Positions 25,468 through 37,800 of a stretch of DNA of 64,000 bases are shown here, in pieces. How positions within the stretch are numbered: position 1 is the stretch's first letter; each line of letters opens with the position of its first letter. This stretch comes from Plenodomus lindquistii (Eukaryota; Ascomycota; Dothideomycetes; Pleosporales; Leptosphaeriaceae): the NCBI GenBank assembly GCA_025504975.1, contig JANUWI010000022.1, positions 62,001-126,000 of the forward strand, given 5' to 3'. The notes under the pieces were generated by a model. That model was not told where the DNA came from. It saw nothing but the letters and a program-made list of their open reading frames with translations, and ran no database searches. Made by a program: the position numbers and the translations under genes.

Positions 25468-26680
25468 ACCTAAATTATAAAGTTATACTACTATTTACTA
25501 ACAAGAAATTATAAATTATAAAGTACTAGTAAAATAAAATTATATATATATAGTTATAGCTAGATTTAAATTAAAAGAAAATAATAAACTAGCTTTAGCT
25601 ATAGTTTATTTAGAATCTAACCTACTAGAAAAATATATAATTTTCTTTTAAATAAAAATGTAAAAACTTAGTATAATATATAAAATATCTACTAGTATAG
25701 TTTTATAGAAAATAACATAACTATACTAATTAATAAAACTATTTTTAATTTATAATTATTTATACTTTAGTAATTTTATAACTATAGTTTTTAATTAATA
25801 ACTACTAGTACTATTTTTGTTTTTTAATAGATAAATAGAAATAGATCTATCTCTAGTAATATATACTATAGGTTTTTATATAGCTTTATTATAATTTATT
25901 ATAAGTTTTAATTAGTATTTATCTATATAAATTATTAATATATAGTAAAAGTTATATAGTTTTTTTTATATTAGCTTAAGTACTTTTTATTAGTAATAGT
26001 ATAATATCTCTATTACTTTTAATAGTTAATTAAAAAAGTTAAATAGAAGTAATAATAGAAATACTAATATATAGTAGATTTTATATAGTAGTTATCTATT
26101 AAAAAAATTATTTTATACTTTAAAAGTAACTATAGTTTTACTATATATATTTAAACTTTTAAAATACTAATAAATTTTTTATAAAATTTAGAAATATAAA
26201 TACTATTTTTATAGTCTATAAATTTATAATAATTCTATAAAGTTAAACTTTACTATATAGTTTATACTATATTAATAGTTTCTATAGATATAATAGTTTA
26301 ATAGTTATAAATTTATTTTACTATTATATAACTTATTTTAATTATTATTTTACTAGCTACACTTTATTATAAATAATATTTAATTTAAAATATTATAATT
26401 TTTATATTACTATTACTATTTTAAATTTCCTATATTAAATTTACCTAGCTATATAAGCTTATTTTTATATTACTCTATATCTACTAAACTTTATACTTTT
26501 TCTTTATTATATTTACTACTTAGTAAGTTATTTATATTATTAATTTAGAACCTTTTTTAATTATAGTCTATTTATAATAATAGCTAATTTTATTAAGTAT
26601 TAAAATCTAATTCTAAACTAGTTTTATTACTAAAACTTAAATAACTTTATATTTTAAATAGTAATACTTTAGCTATAATA

Positions 26681-28530
26681 TACTCTATAAGTAAATAGCT
26701 AGTATAAATAAGTAGCTAGGCTTTACTAAAATTATACTAAAATATACCTTTTTAATAGTAGTATATAACTAATAATAATAGTATATAGAAATTATAGTAA
26801 ACTAATCTATTTAGAAATACTTTTTATATTTTATTTATATATACGTATATTATATCTACTTTTATTATAGTATCTATAGTATTATTATATAAATTTACTT
26901 TTTTTAGCGTATATTTATTTTACGCCTTTTTTATTACTACGCGCTATAAACTCTTTTAAAGTTATTAAATATAGGCCTTTTTTTATTATTAAAGGTATTT
27001 TTTTTATACCTACTTTTTTTTATATAATTTATATTACGTAGTAGCTTTATTTATTATTTAAACTTTATTAATTTTATTATATATTAATACTATCTAGTAC
27101 GCTATTAATACTATATTTTTAATAAACTTTTTAAATATATTAACTATAGTATTTAGTAAGCTACCTATATATTTTTAAAATATTTTTTTTAAAAACTTTA
27201 ATTATAACCTAAATTATAAACTATTACTTAGAGTCTAGAAGTACTAGAGCTTATTATTAATAATAGAGAGTAATAGTGTATATAGTTAAATAATAAAGCT
27301 AGATATTATTACTTTTAAATTAAAAAGAACTAAGCTTACGCTTTAAAAGCCTTTTTAGATATTACTTTAAATAATACTACTATTAAAAGTAGTAATAATA
27401 TATAGTAAAAACTTAATTTTAGTAATCTAGTTAATCTAGTTATATATTAGATTTATAGCTTAGTAGCTATACGCTTTTTTAAAGGTATAAAATAACTAAC
27501 GTTAAATAGCTATAGAAAGTATAATAAATAAAAAAGTATATAAAAAGTTATAATTTTATATTTTTTATATTACTAGTAAAATTTAAGTAAATTATAGCTT
27601 TTATAACTAGTAACTATAAATAAATATACTATACTAATAGTACACTTTTTTATATATTTATTAAAGTGCTGTACCTAGTCTAGACTAAGTTTATTATCTA
27701 TCTAGCTATTTTTAAAAACTATAAAAGCCTATTTCTAAAGTAGGCTAGGCTTTTTATACTAAATAGAAAGGTAGTACATACTAGTAAAAATAATAAAAAA
27801 AAAATAGCCTACTCTATTATATTAATACTCTAGATTTCTATAGTTTACTTCTAGTTACTTTATTATATAGATTTTAAACGCCTTTAATAATTTATATTTA
27901 TAATAACTACTCTAGTTAATATAACGCCTATTATAAAGTCTATTTTAGAAAAGTTATAGATATTTTTATTCTAAATACTATATTTAGCTTTAGTATACTC
28001 TATAAGCTAGAACTAGTTACTAATAACTACTAGATTTTTATATAGAGCTTTTTTATAATTATACTTATAATTAAACTTTACTTTAAATTTAGAGTAATAT
28101 TTAATAAAGTTTATAGTCTAGTTTTTACTAGTAGAGTTATAGTACTACGCTTTAAATAAAAAATCTACTATATTTTAAACTATAGTAAGCTAGAGTAGAA
28201 ATCTTTTATAATAAAGTTAACTATATACTTAATAATTACCTCTTTTTTAGTTTTAAATAGGTTTATTAAATTAAACTTATAATTATATTATAGAGTAGTA
28301 CTAGCGTGTTATTATTATAAAGTCTTTTCTATAACTTTATAAACTATAGTAGCCTTTAAAATAATAAGTATTATATTTTATTAGAGAGCCTATAATATAA
28401 GCTATATTTAAAATTTAATTAAAAACTTTTTTATATTATTACGTTAAAATATTAATAATAGTGTAAAGTTTAGTATAGTTTTACTAAAACCTAGCTACTT
28501 ATTTATACTTACTACTTATTTATAGAGTAT
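26681..28530 (-). mobile_element. pogo/Fot1-type DNA transposon, family 2, copy E2
   Basis: A 1.85-kb element with long terminal inverted repeats. The left end reads tactctataagtaaatagct and the right end, read inward, tactctataaataagtagta. Both are followed by agtataaataagtagctagg and then cttt/ttttactaaaa-tatacta. The outer part of each terminal repeat contains two tandem units of the motif taagta-atagcta. Size, TA-bounded ends and the encoded transposase place it in the pogo/Fot1 group. Related named families in plant-pathogenic Dothideomycetes are of similar length, but I cannot assign a name without a search. Confidence 0.85.
26880..28200 (-). pseudogene. Fot1/pogo transposase remnant (copy E2)
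   Basis: The minus strand carries the same decayed frame as E3. The block equivalent to IYNFDETGF lies at 27975-27940, and the block around the family's LEWLKHF lies at 27705-27660. Compared with E3 several motif codons differ by RIP-type and other changes. No start codon or continuous frame remains. Confidence 0.65.
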
Positions 28531-28599
28531 ATAATTATATTTTAAATATAATATTATTTTTTATAGAGTATTAACTCTATTAATACTTATTTTTATTTA

Positions 28600-29900
28600 T
28601 TTTAATATACTTTAAATATTACCTATTTTTTTAGATATTACTAATAATTAGTATACTTTTATTATAGTAGCTTTAATTAATAGTAATACAGTACTAAGCT
28701 AGTTAACTTAATTCTATTTATAATATATATAAAAAATTAGTTTAACTAGTTTACCTATACTATACTTACTATTTAAAGTAGTATTAATATTAAATTATAA
28801 TATAAATTTTTTATTTAGTTTATATATTAGATTAGTTATTAATTAGAAAATAAACTATATACTAACTTTATTTAAGTTTAGTTTATATTTTAAGTTATAT
28901 ATTAATATTTAAATGTTCTATTACTATAGTATAGAAATAGTTAGCTAGCGTTTAATTTACTTTTTATAACTTCTAAAAACATTGTACTAAATATAAGTAT
29001 AATATAGAAATTTAACTATTTATATATACTATAAATATAGTTATTTATACTACTAATAAATTATAAACTATTAATAATATTTTTACTATATAAATATATA
29101 TAGAGCCTACTTTAAAAATTTTAATATAGTACTATAATATTTCTATTATAGTAGCTATAAATAAACTATACTAGAATATATAGTTATATAGTTTTAATAT
29201 CTAAAAAAATAAAAGTAGTACCTATCTTTTTAATATAAATAATTTAAAAAAATAGAAGTTATATTAATATATATATATTATAGAATTCTATAATATAAAA
29301 ATTATACTATAATAAATTTTTAATATAGTTAAATAAAAAATTATTAAATTAATTTTATTTTTAATATATTTAATATAAGTTAATTTACTTTTAGCTAAAG
29401 TTTATATAAACTTCTATATTCTAATTCTACTTTAGTTAGTAGTATTAAAAATAAAAGTATTATTAATAAAAATATCTTTATAAATGTTTATATAGTTTTT
29501 AAATAAATAGGCTAAATAAGCTTTAGTTTAAGAATATTAATACTATACTTAAATATAATATAACTCTAAAACTTTTAAACTACTAAACTTTATTAAAGAA
29601 ATTACTAGTTAATTATAACTAAAATACTACTTAGTAATACTAAAATTATTCTAATAATATAAACTCTAAATATATAAATATTATTACTAACTAAAATTAT
29701 GTTTTTATTAAATAAAAAAGTAATGTTATATTTATTTTCTATAAATTGAATTTATATACTAATATTCTATACTAATAGATTATCTATAAATATATTTATA
29801 TTACTTTTCTAAGCTTAAATTTAATATAGTAACTCAAGTAATAAAATTTATAAAGTTATTACAAATATATCTAGTAGATATATATAGTAAATAAATTAAT
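28600..29900 (-). pseudogene. Possible Copia reverse transcriptase/RNase H remnant, minus strand
   Basis: The reverse complement of 28925-28840 reads R-T-F-K-Y-*-Y-I-T-*-N-I-N-*-T-*-I-K-L-V-Y-S. It resembles the Copia RNase H tail (RTKHIDIxxHFIRExxxxGxIxLVYxPS). Upstream on the same strand, near 29500-29400, an S-L-F-S-L-F-I-*-K-L-Y-K-H-L pattern followed by I-E-V-Y-I-N-F recalls SLYGLxQxPRxW...LxxxL and VYVDDF. The fit is looser than for the plus-strand Copia segment next door and needs some frame slippage. It could be a second Copia element, or the inverted 3' half of the neighbouring one. Confidence 0.35.
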
Positions 29901-30690
29901 ATAAACTTTATTTATTTTTAGTTTAAACTTAATATAGTAGCTTTTTTAATAGATCTCCGCTTATATAAATATAAACATAATAAAGTTTATTTTATAAAAA
30001 ATTTTAATACTTACTTACTTTTAAAGAGTATAATTTTTAATAGTAAAATAGCACTATACCTAATAAACTGTTTAAATAAATTAATTCTAGAATCTTTTAA
30101 AAAAAGAATTACTTTTATAATAGTAGAAGTAGAAATATAAGCCTTCTCTATTTAAAATAAAACTACTTAAATTTTCAAAAATACTTAGAATAAATTTAAA
30201 AAAAAAGTATATAGAAGATTTAACGCTCTATAGTATTATAGTAATAGAAACTTTTTATATTAATATAATTTTAGAAGTACTTTTACCTAAAGTAGATATA
30301 TAGTATATTAGATATAATAGTACTTTATAAGTAAAAAGTATAAATTAAAGCTTAGTTATTATAGAGCTTATTTAAAAGTATAATTTTACTTTTATTAAAT
30401 ATAAACTAGTTACTACTTTTTACCTAATTATAATAGCTATAAATAACGTAAAAGAAAAACTACGCTTATAAAAGATTTATCTATAAACTAATACTAAAAA
30501 GCTTTACTATATATAAATAGGCTATGTAGAGCTAGAAACTATTTAAGTACTAATTTAAAATACTTAGAATATATAGATAAAAAGTTTAGTAAAAAAATAG
30601 TATAAGTATTACTTAATAGTATATACTTAGTAAGTTATATTTTAGTAACTAAAAAAGAGATCTTTACGTCTATACTTTAATACATTATAG
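29901..30690. other. Unassigned DNA upstream of the plus-strand Copia integrase
   Basis: An A-rich plus strand with no readable motif. From its position it could be the Gag/protease/N-terminal integrase part of the Copia element that becomes legible at 30.8 kb. I could not identify its CCHC knuckles or catalytic residues. Confidence 0.4.
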
Positions 30691-32130
30691 AATCTATTTA
30701 ATATACTAATAAAATACTCTAAAAAGTATTAGATAATACTTTTAAAAAATAACTATAGTAGTAAAATCTATATCTACTACTTTTAAACTAAAATACTACT
30801 AGAATTTATAAAAGTATTAAAAAACTTTAAAAAGTTCTTTAAAGTTTAATATAAACTTAAAATAGTAAAGCTTATTTAAAATAATAATACTACTACTAGA
30901 AAATATTATAGTTTAAAAGCTAGATAAAAAAGTATAGAATAGAGATTATTATAGCTTCTCTTTATATTTACTAGCTAAATAGAAGTATAGAAAAAGTAGA
31001 GATTATTACTAAAAAGATTAAAATAAAAAAAAAGTAAACTTTTTAAATAAAATTTACTTTATAGTATTTAATATAGTAGTTTACCTTTATAATATAAACC
31101 TATTATATACTTATAACCTATACTCTTTAAATAAAAAACTAGATTTTTAGTTTTACTAGTATTTTTACTAGTATAAACTAGAAAAAGTCTATAATACTAC
31201 TACTAATCTATATTTAGATTAGAGTAGTATATACGCGTATAGGTATTAAGTATATATACTAAATAGAAATTTAAAAGTAGATTACTAAATAAAAAGCTTT
31301 AAAATTAGTTTAAAAGGGTATATTAGGTATCTAGTTAGATATTAAGCATCTACTATCTATAGAATATAAATATTTACTCTAGATAAAGTAATTATAACCT
31401 ATAAAATTACTTTTAATAAAATATTTTTTTGTAAAAATTTAGATATCTATACTTTAAAAAAGTTAGTAGAATAGCTTATTAAACTTTTTTATAAAAATAG
31501 AATTTATAATATAAATAAAGTATTTAATAATATATATAATTAACTCTAGAATACTATATATAAATAGAAAGTAAAAAGTAGAATAGAGCTTTTCTAGCCT
31601 ATTTAGAAGCTAGAAAGTAAAAATTCAAGAGATATAGAGTTAGTTAGAGGCTAGCTACTAATTACTATAAAATTAGAATTAGCTTTTTTATATAAAATTA
31701 GCTTAGCTAGCTAACTTTAAAAAAACTATAAAAAGTAAAGCTTTATACTAGATTTTAGAATTCTAGAGCTTATACCTAAGTCTAAAGCGTACTAGAAAAT
31801 ATTAAAATTAAAATAGTCTAGTCTAGATTAGTTAAATAGCTTCTAGAATTAGTAAAACTCTAGAGGTAAAAGCTTATAGACTAAATTACTAGTAACTCTA
31901 TAAAAAAAAGTGCTAGAAATATAAGTTATCTAGTTTACTATTTAGCTCTAGAATATATTATCTATAGCTTTAAATAAAATAGTAAAAAATTTCTAAATAT
32001 ATTAATCTAAAAAGTAGTATAAGAAAAAACTTTTACTAACTTAAAAAAAGCTCTAAAGTTAGAAATTATAGAAGTTTAAAAAAAATAGAAATAATAGAAG
32101 TTTATTATAGGTGCACTCTATACTTTATAA
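30691..32130 (+). pseudogene. Copia-type Pol remnant: integrase core to N-terminal reverse transcriptase
   Basis: Four consecutive Copia landmarks are readable on the plus strand. At 30911-31010, F-K-S-*-I-K-K-Y-R-I-E-I-I-I-A-S-L-Y matches integrase around GIExxxSxPYTHxQNGxxER. At 31080-31310, a YLYN...S-S-I-Y-A-Y-R-Y pattern matches YLxNRTP...HLRVYGCRAY. At 31318-31430, Y-L-V-R-Y-*-A-S-T-I-Y-R-I, then L-D-K-V-I-I-T-Y-K-I-T-F-N, is the linker GYLVGYExSxxYRIWxPxxxxVxxTRDVxFxE. At 32030-32123, F-T-N-L-K-K-A-L-K..., then a W-K-x-A-M-like stretch, matches the start of the reverse transcriptase domain. After about 32130 the match stops abruptly, so the element looks truncated or interrupted. Integrase before reverse transcriptase identifies Ty1/Copia. 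Confidence 0.75.
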
Positions 32131-32785
32131 TATAGAATAAAATATTATTTATAATAGAATACTCTCTAAAAAATATATCTAAAGTAAAAGAATAGTTATA
32201 GTATATATAGTAATTATATTTACTTTATTTATAAAAAAAACCCTACTATATCTACTATTAGAAAGAAAAGTCTATTAGAACTTTCTTTTTAAAATATTAG
32301 AAAAATAGAAAGATCTTTTTAACTATTTTTATAGAGAGCTTTTTAAATTCTTCTATTTTCCCTATATCTAGAGTATATAGCTAAAATAGAAGTATTTAAA
32401 AGGACTTTTCTAGGTTATATACATAGGAATAGTAAATATACTAGTAAATAGGCTTATAAAACACCTAATATAAAAGTAATATAAGTATTTAAAAAGTATT
32501 TTAATTTAAAAAGTACTAGAGTATATATTATAAGTATAGAAAAAAAAAGTTAACTAAAATTATTTTATTAATTAATAGCGCTTTAGCGTAGAATCTTTTA
32601 TAAATTAAAAAAACTATCTAGCTTTTAAAAAAGCGCTAAAGTATACTCTCTACTAGTAGAATATATTAGACTAAAACATTTTATCTTTTAACTACTATAT
32701 AAACTACATAAGCTCTAAAAAGTAAATAGCTAATAATCTCTCTATTTATAAAAATTACTTTTTACTTTTTACTTAGCTTTTTTTT

Positions 32786-32863
32786 AAGCTTATATACTTT
32801 TTTACGCTTTTTATTTTTATAAAGTATATAAAAAGTATGCTAAAAAGCGTTTTTAATAAGCTT
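32786..32863. repeat. Imperfect 78-bp inverted repeat (hairpin)
   Basis: The left arm begins aagcttatatacttttttac and the right arm, read on the minus strand, begins aagcttattaaaaacgcttt. Both contain a gcttttta block, with a short AT-rich loop between. It could be a folded-back transposon end or a chance product of low complexity. The intact gcttttta/taaaaagc pairing and the terminal HindIII-like aagctt on both sides make pure chance less likely. Confidence 0.5.
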
Positions 32864-33357
32864 ATTTATTCTATTATTAGAAAAAAAGCTAGGGCTTAAA
32901 AAAATAGTATAAAAAAAGCATTATTAGTAGATAGAATATTTAAATAAGTAATATAAAAATAATTATTATTAACTTTTTTATATTAAATATTACTAGGCTT
33001 AAAAAAGCCTAAGTTTTAACTAGTAGTAAACTTAAACTAACTCTAACTAGACTATTTAGTTAAAGTAAAAGCTTTATATTTAAAAGTAGTAGTAGACCTT
33101 TTAAAAAGCTACTAGAAGGATAAATAGAAGTACCGTTAGTAGATTAAATATTAGTAATTAAAAAATACTAAATTAAATATAGAGTAAAAGCTAGAAAGTA
33201 ATTAGAAAACTAAAAAGCTTTAAATCTAGCCTAGACTAGTAAACCTAAAGTAGAAATAAATATAAAAATAAAGCTTTTAAAAGTATAACTAGCTTTTAAA
33301 ATAGTATTTCTAGCTTATATATTACTATAAATAATAGTATTATATTTATTATTATAC

Positions 33358-33624
33358 TTAGTCTACTACTTTAAAAATATTAATTCTCTTTAGCCTAGAG
33401 CTTCTAGAAGTAATACTTCTTTTTAGTATAGAGCTATTTATAAACTTAATACTAAAGCTTACTCTAGTTAATTTAGATATAAAAATTAGAAGCATTTTAA
33501 ATAGAAGTAAAAAAAGTAGTAGATATAGTACTATACTTTTTATAAGTAGATTTAGTACAGTTATATAAAGTACTAAAAACCTTAAAAAAAAAGTTTTAAA
33601 AAAATTAACTAAAAAACTATACAT
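33358..33624 (-). CDS. Chance 88-codon open frame in RIP-mutated DNA (probably not a gene)
   Basis: A minus-strand frame running from ATG at 33624 to a stop at 33358. The product would be dominated by Leu, Ile, Phe, Ser and Lys, with a hydrophobic first half and a basic Ser/Arg-rich tail, and resembles no family I know. Such a composition is what random TpA-rich sequence encodes when stops happen to be missing. There is no recognisable promoter, ribosome context or neighbour gene. The opposite strand is A-rich with many tag/taa codons. A frame this long is unusual here, so it is recorded, but I judge it spurious or a relic of a transposon frame. Confidence 0.1.
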   Translation of the reverse strand: MYSFLVNFFKTFFLRFLVLYITVLNLLIKSIVLYLLLFLLLFKMLLIFISKLTRVSFSIKFINSSILKRSITSRSSRLKRINIFKVVD

Positions 33625-34800
33625 AGTAAAAGGAAATAAAATACTAGAAGTATTAATATAGTAAGTAGTAAAAGTAGTCTAAAAAGTTAGTAAATTATTA
33701 TAGAAAGTAAGTAGTACTAGAAAGCTTTTAAAAGTACTACTTTTTTTATTATCTATAAAATACTACTTTATAACCTTTATATTATAAAGCTTTAATTTAA
33801 TTTAAAGCTTTTTATATATAGTAATACTATTAAAGTACGTTTTACTATACTTCTAGAAAAGCTAGTACTAATAATAACCGCTTAGCTTAAAATAATTAAT
33901 ACTATTAAAGTTAGTAAAAATAAATAAAAGTATTATTTTTATAAGTTTATATTACCTAGTAACTATATTTATTAGTATATAGATAGTACCTATACTAAAA
34001 AGTAAATAAGTTTTAATATAAACTAATTTTTTATTAGAAACTAAACTTTTAAAATAAGCCTAATAAAGTTTATAGTATTAGATAGTATATTTATTTTTAG
34101 TATATTTAATATAATATTTATTTTAATAAAACTAGAAAGTCTAGTTTTTATACTTACTAGAATAAAACTAATACTTTTATTTATATTTTTTTAGATAACT
34201 ATAAAAGTACTTTTAGTTTTACTTTACTCTAGTATAATAGATAAAAAAAAGTTTAAAAAAAAACTAAAAAGTTTAAAAAAGTTATTATTACTAGAATACT
34301 TACGTAAATTTTTAAAGAAAGTATAGAAAATAATACTTTTAAAAAGTTTAACTAGATTAGAGCTTATAGAAAGAGGTTTAGATAAAGGCTAGATATTAGT
34401 ACTTTACTTAATAAAAAAGTAAGCTTAATTATATACGCTAAAAGCTAAAGTAGTATTTTAAAAACGCTATAGAGCTATATATAAATATAAAGCTTAACTT
34501 TAATTAGTATTAAAGTAGCTATTAAAGTAATATAAGCGTTTATTAGAATCTAGAATAGTTATAATCTCTACTTTAATAAGCTTAGTTTTACTAATTTTAT
34601 TAACTAGCTTACTAGTATTAGATAGAAAAATATATTTTCTAGACTAAAAAGTAAATATAGTAGAAATAGAGTTTATATATAGAAATATAAAAGTAGTATT
34701 AGAAATAAAAGAAGAAACTTTACTATTAAAGTTAAAAATAGAAATACTACTTTCTAATTTATTTAATAAGTTTACTTTATTAGCTATTTTAAATATAATA

Positions 34801-37800
34801 TTATAGTAGAAGGGTTTAAAAACGCGTTTTTTTTTTTATAGAAAAAGCGTTACTAACGCGTATATTAGTATTACTTATATAAAAATTTATAGCTATCTAG
34901 TAGTTTATAAATATATTATATTAGTAATTTATAAAGGTTTAAAAATACTCTAATAATTTTATACTAGTTTATTTTAAACTTTTAGTAAACTATAATAGCT
35001 ATAGCTAGCTAGAAAGTATAAAATATTAGTATTATTATATATATAAAATAAAGCGTATTAATAAATAAAAAAGTACTTTATACTACTATATAGGCTTTAT
35101 ACTTTAGAAAATATCTATTTTTATTAAATTTATAAATAAATACCTATTTAAAAAAAAGTAGCTATTTTTAAAGTATAGAGTACTCTAATATTTTCTAGGT
35201 ACTTTTAAAATAAAGCGTATTAATTTTTTAGTTATAAGTATATTAAAATTATAGTTTAAAAAAGTATATATAAAGATTTTTCTATTTACTTAAAAGTTTT
35301 AGAAATTTATTTTAGTAAATTTATTTTAATTTTTAAGTTTTAGAATTTAGTAGTTCTATTAATAGCTTTTTTAATTACTATACAAATAGTATTATATTCT
35401 AAATAAATATAAATAAAAACTTAGTATATAAAGTTTTAGAGAAAATTCTCTATATTAATTTTATTTAAACAATTATATATAGCATACTTTATAAATAGTA
35501 TATTTTCTAATACTAAAGTATTAGAACTTTTTTTATAAACTATTTTACTTCTATATATAGATAATCTATCTCTAATTATTATAAAATATAGAGTAAGTAG
35601 GTATACTTACTATATAGCTATAGATACTTCTTTAAATAGTACTATAGAAGTAGTAATAATCTAGAAAATAGCTAATTATTAAGCTTTAGATGCTTTATAA
35701 AGCGCTTTATTACTATTAAAATAAATGTTTTTTAAAATTAAATTAATATTAAATACTAGGCCTGTTTCTATAGAATAAAGCTTATTTTATAGGCTACTAC
35801 TATAATAGCTAGGCCTAATAGAATTAAATATATACTCTATAGTATATAAACTAGAAAAACTATTTAAATCTATATTAATTTTCTATAACGCGCTAGCTAA
35901 ATATACTACTACTACTATAGTATTTAATAATTAGATTAGCTATTAAAATTATTAGCTACTACTATAATTTTTTTACTTTCTAGCTAATAAGCTAGGTTTA
36001 ATTTATCTAGTATAATTCTATATTATTAGGCTTAATTAAAGTTTTAAAAAGTTAAAAAAACTAATTAAAACGTTAAAACTTATTTTTTTTTATTTCTAGT
36101 ACTAATACTATTTATTATAGCTTTTTTATTATCTAAAAAGCTAGCTTTTTAAATCTATAGAAAACATTTTTATTAATAATAATATTATATAAAGTAATAA
36201 TAAAGTTAAATTTAGAAATCTATATTTTTTATATATTAGATAATCTATATACTACTAGATATTTAATATAGCTTTAAAAAGTTACTTTAATACTTTAATT
36301 ATAATACCTAGCTACTTTATTTTTATTAAATAAATAGGTTTTATAGCTATAGGCGTAAATACTACTCTAATCTAGCTATAAATTAGCTAACTAAAGCTTA
36401 ATCCATACTATTTAATAGTATTTAAACTACTTTTAAAACTATTAAAAAAGCGTTTTATTTAAAAATAATATATTTTAACTTTAGAATAGATTTATATTAC
36501 ATAGCTATATTACTACTTTAATAATATAAAGTTACAACTTTTTAAATAAATTTATAGTAGTTTTAATTTTAAATTACTTTATAATAATTTTTTTACTTTT
36601 TTTTTAAGCTTACTATTTAGTTTATAGGTATAAAAAAGTAAGCTTTTACTTTTAATACATAAATTTTCTATTTATAATTTAAGATTTAAAAACTTATACT
36701 AGAGAATTATAGCTACGTTATTAGTTTATATAATAATATAGATTTTACGCTTATACTAAATATAGATTATACTCTAGAATATTTTTAAAATAGTAAAGAT
36801 TTTATTTACTTTTTTTTTTATCTAGCTATAGGTATAAGGCTTACTACTATAATAATTTTTAATAATAAGTATTTAGTATTCTTTAAAGCCTTTTTATAGT
36901 ATATTAAATAGATTTTATAATACTCTATTTTTAAAGACTTTATAGAATAGTTTAGCTAGCGTAGATTATAGTATAGTATTTATACTTTTTCTATATAAAA
37001 CTATTTATTTATATACCTATAGTATACTTTATAAATATTAAGAGTATGTTAAAACTTAAGTAGCTAAATCTAGTATACTAAAGCTTTTCTAAATTAAAGG
37101 GTATATAAATAGTAAAAAGTCTTTTTATTAAAACTAAAATTATATTTATAGTTTTGAAGTAAATAGTAATAGGCTTATATTCTATATAAGCTAAATTCTA
37201 TATATATATTAACTAGGCTAATATAACGCTTTTTTTATAGCTACTATATTATAGTATTATATCCAGTTTAAAATACTATACTTTTTTACTTTAAAGTTAA
37301 GCTTCTAATATAATATTAATAGAGAACTTTTTTACTAGTACTATATTAAATAGTACTAAGTTCTCTATAGACCTTTTATATATTTTAATAAAAATATTTT
37401 TATTATTTAAGTACTTATTCTAGAGATCTAGAAAAACTAGGTACCTACTTCTACTATAAAAATTTTTTTACTTTTTTTAAAAGTACTTAGTTTAAAATAA
37501 TTAACTAAATTAACTAAGTAGAAAATACTTTTATTATCTAAATCTATATTTTTAGATAGTAAATAAAAATAAAAATCTATAGTACTATATACTCTATATA
37601 CTATTAAAAAGCTATTAAATTATAAATTAATAAAAGTAGCCTAAATTACTTTATAAAGGCTTCTAGATTCTTTTTTCTTAGCTTTTTTATTTTATTTATT
37701 AGTAGAGCTTTTAGCCTTTACTACTTTTATAAAAAAAAAAATTCTAGCTTATTAAAATAGGCTAATAGCTTTTTTTTTCTATTTTATATAGTTTATTACT

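Larger units (their letters stand above)
25468..28530. repeat. 3-kb inverted duplication, left copy (contains E2)
   Basis: Reverse-complement match to 50979-54046. The outer edge lies at 25468/54046, where aactttataatttaggta is shared and the sequences then part. In 25980-26168 against 53342-53530 I count one mismatch in about 190 bases. From 26571 to about 26825, across the transposon's left end, I see none. Beyond about 27.6 kb the two differ by roughly 3-6%, including transversions. The inner edge coincides with the end of the transposon (28530/50979). The 1.2-kb flank (25468-26680) has no recognised coding pattern. Confidence 0.9.
32131..34800. other. Unassigned RIP-mutated DNA replacing the expected Copia reverse transcriptase
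   Basis: The reverse transcriptase core expected after 32130 is not recognisable, so either another element was inserted here or the Copia 3' half was lost. The stretch keeps relatively many G and C residues (32.3-32.7 kb and 33.0-33.3 kb), contains a long hairpin (32786-32863) and holds the only sizeable open frame of the window. I cannot name what it derives from. Confidence 0.45.

Noticed and set aside
33358..33624. 88-codon open frame on the minus strand as a small secreted or effector-like protein
   Set aside because: Effector genes do occur in AT-rich fungal isochores, but this frame has no cysteines, a composition dictated by AT-rich DNA (Leu/Ile/Phe/Ser/Lys) and no supporting signals, so I treat it as chance.
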